A program made the translations under genes and the position numbers. Source: UBA1046 sp964624395 (GTDB taxonomy: Bacteria; Bacillota; Clostridia; Saccharofermentanales; DTU023). Taken from it: a stretch of DNA of 11,565 nt. This document shows positions 7,900-11,565 of this stretch, one piece after another; positions within the stretch are counted from its first letter, which is position 1, and each line of letters begins with the position of its first letter. The stretch covers positions 1 through 11,565 of the forward strand of contig CAZUWY010000049.1 of NCBI GenBank assembly GCA_964624395.1, given 5' to 3'. The notes under the pieces were generated by a model, which worked only from the letters and a program-made list of their open reading frames with translations, did no database searches and was not told the DNA's origin.

Positions 7900-7928
7900 T
7901 TGACATCTTTTAAGAGATGGTCTATGCT
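7900..7928 (+). promoter_or_regulatory. Sigma-A type promoter of recA
   Basis: A perfect -35 box TTGACA (7900-7905) and a near-consensus -10 box TATGCT (7923-7928) are separated by exactly 17 bases. Transcription would start near 7935, giving a leader of about 60 bases. The position before recA and the overlap of the start point with the LexA box strongly support it. Confidence 0.88.
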
Positions 7929-7934
7929 CAATAA

Positions 7935-7946
7935 GAACATATGTTC
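7935..7946. promoter_or_regulatory. LexA (DinR) operator, SOS box
   Basis: GAACATATGTTC is a perfect 12-base palindrome that fits the Gram-positive LexA/DinR consensus GAAC-N4-GTTC and not the E. coli CTGT-N8-ACAG form. It begins six bases after the -10 box, on the predicted start point, so bound LexA would block initiation or escape of RNA polymerase. This predicts DNA-damage induction of recA and probably of recX behind it. Confidence 0.9.
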
Positions 7947-7985
7947 ACGATTGAATAAAATATAAAAAAACAGGCAAAGATAATA

Positions 7986-7991
7986 AAGGAG
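7986..7991 (+). promoter_or_regulatory. recA ribosome binding site
   Basis: AAGGAG, five bases before ATG 7997. It fixes this ATG as the start and so makes the N-terminal extension of RecA genuine. Confidence 0.8.
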
Positions 7992-7996
7992 TTTAT

Positions 7997-9130
7997 ATGT
8001 CCAGAAGAAGCAAATCATCTAAACATCGACAAAATATCGAGCCCAAGGCCAATGAGGAGAGAAAGAAAGCTCTGTCTGCCGCTTTGAGCCAGATAGAAAA
8101 GCAATATGGCAAGGGAGCGATACTAAAACTGGGAGATGATGTAGATCATGAAATATCTTCAATTCCCACCGGGGCACTTTCATTAGATATTGCCCTCGGC
8201 ATCGGCGGACTGCCCAGAGGCAGAGTGGTCGAAGTTTTTGGACCTGAAGCTTCAGGTAAGACCACTGTGGCCTTGCATTGTATTGCTGAAGCCCAGAAAC
8301 TGGGCGGTATTGCCGCCTTCATCGATGCCGAGCATGCCTTGGATCCCAATTATGCCGCCAGGCTGGGGGTCGACATCGACAATCTGGTAGTGTCGCAGCC
8401 GGATTACGGTGAGCAGGCCCTGGAGATCGCAGAGGAATTGGCCCGAAGCGGTGCTGTGGATATTGTTGTTGTCGACTCTGTTGCCGCCTTAGTGCCGAGA
8501 GCTGAAATTGATGGCGAGATGGGCGATGCTTCGGTCGGACTGCAGGCAAGATTAATGTCTCAGGCCCTGCGCAAACTGGCAGGCGTGCTGAATAAATCAC
8601 AGACTCTGGTTATTTTCATCAATCAGCTGAGAGAGAAAATTGGGGTGATGTTCGGCAGTCCCGAGACCACCACCGGAGGCAGGGCGCTTAAATTTTACTC
8701 CTCGGTCAGACTTGACGTCAGACGGATTGAAACACTGAGGAGCGGTACGGAGATTATCGGCTCCAGAACCCGGGTTAAAGTTGTTAAAAATAAAGTGGCA
8801 CCTCCATTCAAAGAGGCAGAATTTGACATCCTCTACGGCGAGGGAATTTCCCAGGAAGGCTGCCTGATAGATATCGGTGTTGATCTGGATATTGTTGACA
8901 AGAGCGGCTCCTGGTTCTCCTATAAGGGCCAGCAGCTGGGCCAGGGCAGAGACAATGCCAGGCAGTATCTGATCAGTAATCCTGAGATTGCTGAAGAGAT
9001 TGAAGATCTGATCAGAGATCATTATGAGCAGCTCGAGGTTGAGGAGGCGGATAAGCCCAAGGAAGCTGAGGCTGAGAAAGCAAAAGATAAAAAGATCGAA
9101 GATGTCGACGATCTTTTAGGCCTTGACTAA
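7997..9130 (+). CDS. recA: Recombinase RecA
   Basis: ATP-dependent strand-exchange protein for homologous recombination, and the co-protease that triggers LexA self-cleavage. The product is 377 aa. Walker A is GPEASGKT (82-89), the catalytic Glu is E112 in IDAEHALD, Walker B ends at D160 in VVVDSVAALVP, and Q210 in FINQLREKIG begins loop L2; these correspond to E. coli E96, D144 and Q194 with a 16-residue offset. The offset comes from a basic, Ser/Lys/Arg-rich N-terminal extension (residues 1-18) ahead of the usual polymerisation helix. The C-terminus (about 345-377) is the usual acidic, Lys/Glu-rich tail ending in DVDDLLGLD. Expression should be under the SOS promoter just upstream. A small stem-loop spans its stop codon, and recX follows after 34 bases. 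Confidence 0.99.
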   Translation: MSRRSKSSKHRQNIEPKANEERKKALSAALSQIEKQYGKGAILKLGDDVDHEISSIPTGALSLDIALGIGGLPRGRVVEVFGPEASGKTTVALHCIAEAQKLGGIAAFIDAEHALDPNYAARLGVDIDNLVVSQPDYGEQALEIAEELARSGAVDIVVVDSVAALVPRAEIDGEMGDASVGLQARLMSQALRKLAGVLNKSQTLVIFINQLREKIGVMFGSPETTTGGRALKFYSSVRLDVRRIETLRSGTEIIGSRTRVKVVKNKVAPPFKEAEFDILYGEGISQEGCLIDIGVDLDIVDKSGSWFSYKGQQLGQGRDNARQYLISNPEIAEEIEDLIRDHYEQLEVEEADKPKEAEAEKAKDKKIEDVDDLLGLD

Positions 9131-9133
9131 GGC
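9120..9133 (+). other. Small stem-loop over the recA stop codon
   Basis: GCCTT (9120-9124), GACT loop, AAGGC (9129-9133): a 5-base perfect stem that includes the TAA stop. No T-run follows directly, so at most it is a weak attenuator between recA and recX. In E. coli a terminator with partial readthrough lies at the equivalent place. Confidence 0.3.
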
Positions 9134-9164
9134 TGGCTTAATATAACTTTGAGCAAAACCTCTA

Positions 9165-9620
9165 ATGCCTGTAACAGATTTTGACATTTTAAGAGAAAAG
9201 GCGGTCAAATATTTAGGCCTTCGCCGAGCCAAGTCCAGCGGACAGCTGCGGCTCAGGCTGGCTAAAGAAACCACTGATCAAAAGCTGATTGAAGAAGTGA
9301 TCTCCTATCTGGAGGAGATAGACTATATAAATGACAAAAGAGCCGGCCTGCAGATGGCAAAAAGCTATACAGGCCGGCGCGGCCGTTCCAGATTTGCCGT
9401 TCAATATGAACTTACCAACAAAGGAGTAAAGCGGGAGATTGCTGAAGAAATAGCAGCCGAACTGCCGGATGATTTTGAACTGGCCTTTGATCTTTTACAT
9501 GCTCATTTTCTTGGTCAGGAGGATGTAGATCCAGAAAAAATGTCCAGTCTTTTACAAAGAAGAGGTTTTAGCTATTTTGTTATCTCCGAGACAATTGCCA
9601 AATGGCAAAGAGATAAATAG
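9165..9620 (+). CDS. recX: RecA regulatory protein RecX
   Basis: Small helical protein that binds in the RecA filament groove and usually limits RecA activity. The product is 151 aa, a normal length for the family. It shows the repeated three-helix pattern: AVKYLGLRRAKSSGQLRLRLA (first repeat), VISYLEEIDYINDKRAGLQMA then GRSRFAVQYELTNKGV (second) and LLQRRGFSYFVISETI (third). The position directly after recA supports the call. The ATG at 9165 has no good ribosome binding site, so yield may be low relative to recA, as expected for a modulator. It carries a GC-rich internal hairpin. rimO starts nine bases after its stop. Confidence 0.92.
   Translation: MPVTDFDILREKAVKYLGLRRAKSSGQLRLRLAKETTDQKLIEEVISYLEEIDYINDKRAGLQMAKSYTGRRGRSRFAVQYELTNKGVKREIAEEIAAELPDDFELAFDLLHAHFLGQEDVDPEKMSSLLQRRGFSYFVISETIAKWQRDK
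9342..9378 (+). repeat. GC-rich inverted repeat inside recX
   Basis: GCCGGCCTG (9342-9350) and CAGGCCGGC (9370-9378) are perfect 9-base inverted copies with a 19-base loop; eight of nine pairs are G-C. It lies within coding sequence (about residues 60-72 of RecX) and has no T-run behind it. The mRNA could form a stable hairpin here. Confidence 0.5.
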
Positions 9621-9629
9621 AATTAGACT

Positions 9630-10979
9630 ATGAAATTTTACCTCTTGACTCTGGGCTGCCCCAAAAATCAGGTTGATGCTGAATATATGAGCGCTCTTTT
9701 GACCGCTGGCGGCTATGAATCCACGGCTCTTGCAGCTGAGGCGGATATCTTGATCGTCAACGGCTGTTCTTTTATTGAGATAGCCAGAGAAGAGGCTGTC
9801 GAATATATTTTAGACCTTCTGCCTTTGAAAAAACCTTTGGGAAAAGCATCATTTCTGATCATTACCGGCTGCCTGCCGCAGATGATCGGGGCTGAAATCT
9901 ATCAGGCACTGCCTGAAGTGGACAGCATACTGGGCACCTCTGAATACCATTTGATCAAAAGCGCTGTCGATGGCCTAGTGGACGGGAGCTGGCCGCAAAA
10001 AAGAATCCCAAAGGGTGTGGGAGGCCTTTTACATATCGAGGGCTCTAGAAAACCTACGGACAGGCAGTATGCCTATATTAAAATAGCTGAAGGCTGCTCC
10101 AATCACTGTACTTATTGCACCATTCCCACTCTCAGAGGCCCTCAGATCTCAAGGCCTGTAGGGCAGATAGTAAAAGAGGCTTTAGATTTGGCCGGGCAAG
10201 GCGTACAAGAGGTTATCTTGATTGCTCAAGACACCACCCGCTATGGACTGGATCTCTACCAGAAAAACCATCTGCCTCAGCTCCTGCAAGAACTGGATGA
10301 AAAGCTTCCCCCTCATGTCTGGATTAGAATGATGTATTTTTACGCCGATGCGGTCAGTGATGAACTGATTGAGACCATGGCCAAGTCAGAGCGCATCTTA
10401 AACTATATTGACCTGCCTATCCAGCATGCCTCAAATAAAATCTTAAAACGGATGGGCCGGGCGGAAACAATTGCTCTGATCAAAGAGAAGATTTTTAGGC
10501 TGAGAGAGGCCCTGCCCGGATTAATACTGCGCACAACCGTGATGGTTGGTTTTCCAGGTGAAGAGGAAGAGGATGTAAAAGAGCTGTTAGATTTTATTGA
10601 AGAGATAAGATTTGATCGCCTGGGCTGCTTTATCTTTTCGGCAGAAGAGGGGACGGCCGCGGTGAAATATGGAGGAAAAATTCCTTCTCCTTTGGCCAGA
10701 GAGCGTTATAATAGGGTCATGTCTTTGCAAAAAGATATAGTGCTGGAGCAAAATGAGGCCAGAATCGGAGAGCTCACCGAGGTCTTGCTGCAAGATAACT
10801 GCCATGATGGTATATTTTACCAAGGACGAAGCTATGGCGAGGCACCGGAGGTTGATCCTGTTGTCTGGGTGGCAGCCACCATCCCCGATATAGATACGGG
10901 GAAGCGCCATCCGGTGCGAATTGTAAGCGCAGACCACTACTCACTGATGGGAGTTACTGAATATGAATATTGCGAATAA
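9630..10979 (+). CDS. rimO: Ribosomal protein uS12 methylthiotransferase RimO
   Basis: Radical-SAM enzyme that adds a methylthio group to the conserved Asp of ribosomal protein S12, using two [4Fe-4S] clusters. The product is 449 aa. The N-terminal UPF0004 domain has the three auxiliary-cluster cysteines C10 (LGCPKNQVDAE), C45 (VNGCSFIE) and C80 (ITGCLPQ). The radical-SAM CxxxCxxC motif is C156, C160 and C163 (GCSNHCTYC). YIDLPIQHASNKILKRMGR is characteristic of the methylthiotransferase family. The C-terminal TRAM domain ends with YQGRSYGEAPEVDPVVWV, a RimO rather than MiaB pattern. The second cysteine motif reads NGC where NTC is usual; the cysteine itself is kept. The ribosome binding site is weak. 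The last 17 bases overlap pgsA. Confidence 0.95.
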   Translation: MKFYLLTLGCPKNQVDAEYMSALLTAGGYESTALAAEADILIVNGCSFIEIAREEAVEYILDLLPLKKPLGKASFLIITGCLPQMIGAEIYQALPEVDSILGTSEYHLIKSAVDGLVDGSWPQKRIPKGVGGLLHIEGSRKPTDRQYAYIKIAEGCSNHCTYCTIPTLRGPQISRPVGQIVKEALDLAGQGVQEVILIAQDTTRYGLDLYQKNHLPQLLQELDEKLPPHVWIRMMYFYADAVSDELIETMAKSERILNYIDLPIQHASNKILKRMGRAETIALIKEKIFRLREALPGLILRTTVMVGFPGEEEEDVKELLDFIEEIRFDRLGCFIFSAEEGTAAVKYGGKIPSPLARERYNRVMSLQKDIVLEQNEARIGELTEVLLQDNCHDGIFYQGRSYGEAPEVDPVVWVAATIPDIDTGKRHPVRIVSADHYSLMGVTEYEYCE

Positions 10980-11565
10980 ATTGACTATTTTGCGAATAAT
11001 TCTAGTTCCGCTAATAATTCTCTTTCTTTTACCCATACCCTATAGCTGGGCAGCTGGCTGGAATAGTTTTGTTTTAGGATTGGGCGGCAGCATCATTGCC
11101 TTGCTTTTGTTTTCTTTGGCTTCGATTACAGATTATCTGGATGGCCATTATGCCCGTAAAATGAATCTGGTTTCAGATTTCGGCAAATTTTTAGATCCGA
11201 TCGCAGACAAGCTTTTAGTTATCTCGACTTTTGCCTGCCTGGTAGCCCTGGACAGAACAAGCGTCATTGTCCTGATTGTCATTATCGCCAGAGAGTTTCT
11301 TGTCACCGGCATGAGACTGATGGCGGCCCAGCAGGGCGTAGTGATCGCCGCCAGCATGTTTGGCAAGGCCAAGATGGTTGCCCAGCTGATTACGATCATC
11401 TTTTTGCTTTTAGAACCGATCGTCTACCTGCTCTTTCAGCTGGATACTCCCTTGAAAATTTTAGAAACCCTCGATCTGATTTTGATCTGGATCACTGTCA
11501 TGATGACTATTTTATCTGGAGCGGATTATTTGTGGAAAAATAGAAAACTTATTTTCTATGAATAA
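10963..11565 (+). CDS. pgsA: CDP-diacylglycerol--glycerol-3-phosphate 3-phosphatidyltransferase
   Basis: Integral membrane enzyme that makes phosphatidylglycerol phosphate from CDP-diacylglycerol and glycerol 3-phosphate, the committed step to phosphatidylglycerol and cardiolipin. The product is 200 aa. The CDP-alcohol phosphotransferase motif is complete: D57, D60-G61, A64-R65, G74, D78 and D82. The start MNIANKLTILRIILVP is typical of PgsA. Hydrophobic segments lie around residues 9-24, 36-55 and in several stretches of the C-terminal half. ATG 10963 lies inside the rimO end, with GGGAG (10949-10953) nine bases upstream, so translation is coupled to rimO. The stop TAA is the final three bases of the window, so the gene is complete but what follows is unknown. 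In many Bacillota pgsA stands just upstream of cinA-recA; here it is downstream. Confidence 0.95.
   Translation: MNIANKLTILRIILVPLIILFLLPIPYSWAAGWNSFVLGLGGSIIALLLFSLASITDYLDGHYARKMNLVSDFGKFLDPIADKLLVISTFACLVALDRTSVIVLIVIIAREFLVTGMRLMAAQQGVVIAASMFGKAKMVAQLITIIFLLLEPIVYLLFQLDTPLKILETLDLILIWITVMMTILSGADYLWKNRKLIFYE

Larger units (their letters stand above)
7786..7996. other. murJ-recA intergenic region
   Basis: AT-rich 211-base gap carrying the recA promoter and LexA operator in its second half. The first half has only a weak stem (AAGCTTA 7838-7844 with TGAGCTT 7858-7864, one G-U pair) and no T-run, so no clear murJ terminator is visible. No open frame of useful length on either strand. Confidence 0.6.

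Noticed and set aside
8597..9022. 141-codon open frame on the minus strand inside recA
   Set aside because: It is antisense to the conserved RecA core, and its content follows from recA codon use; no independent coding signal.
1..11565. Search for CRISPR arrays, tandem repeats, tRNA genes, defence or toxin-antitoxin genes
   Set aside because: Nothing seen: coding density is high, every long frame belongs to a known housekeeping family, and gaps are too short or lack the needed structure.

Overview
The window is a compact stretch of housekeeping genes, all on the + strand. It suggests a low-to-mid-GC Bacillota (Firmicutes) chromosome, probably near the Clostridia. Three things point there: a Bacillus-type LexA/DinR box (GAAC-N4-GTTC) in the recA promoter, strong purine-rich ribosome binding sites, and a gene set (ftsK/spoIIIE, cinA, recA, rimO, pgsA) that clusters in Bacillota. 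The exact lineage cannot be fixed by reading alone. I find no mobile element, CRISPR array, rRNA or tRNA.

Layout: bases 1-197 are AT-rich with no recognisable gene. A first block follows: rnhA (RNase HI), a Nudix ADP-ribose pyrophosphatase with an unusual acidic N-terminal extension, and a full-length FtsK/SpoIIIE DNA translocase. A 73-base gap precedes the second block: folD, cinA and a divergent murJ/MVF lipid flippase. The second-block genes touch or overlap (GTGA and TGATG junctions), so they are probably translationally coupled. A 211-base intergenic region then holds the clearest regulatory element of the window: a near-consensus sigma-A promoter with a perfect LexA palindrome at the expected start point. 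It drives the third block: recA, recX, rimO and pgsA. The pgsA stop codon is the last three bases of the window.

Functionally, the window combines genome maintenance (RNase HI, FtsK, RecA, RecX), nucleotide and cofactor metabolism (Nudix ADPRase, FolD, CinA), envelope synthesis (MurJ-like flippase, PgsA) and ribosome modification (RimO). RecX normally tunes RecA filaments, so recA-recX under one SOS promoter is a coherent unit; rimO and pgsA may receive SOS-dependent readthrough because no strong terminator separates them.

I do not see a previously undescribed system. The points most worth a second look are the substituted charged residues in the MurJ-like protein, the 70-residue acidic N-terminus on the Nudix enzyme, the extra near-palindrome inside the recA promoter spacer, a GC-rich hairpin inside recX, and the gene order, with murJ between cinA and recA and pgsA moved downstream of recA.
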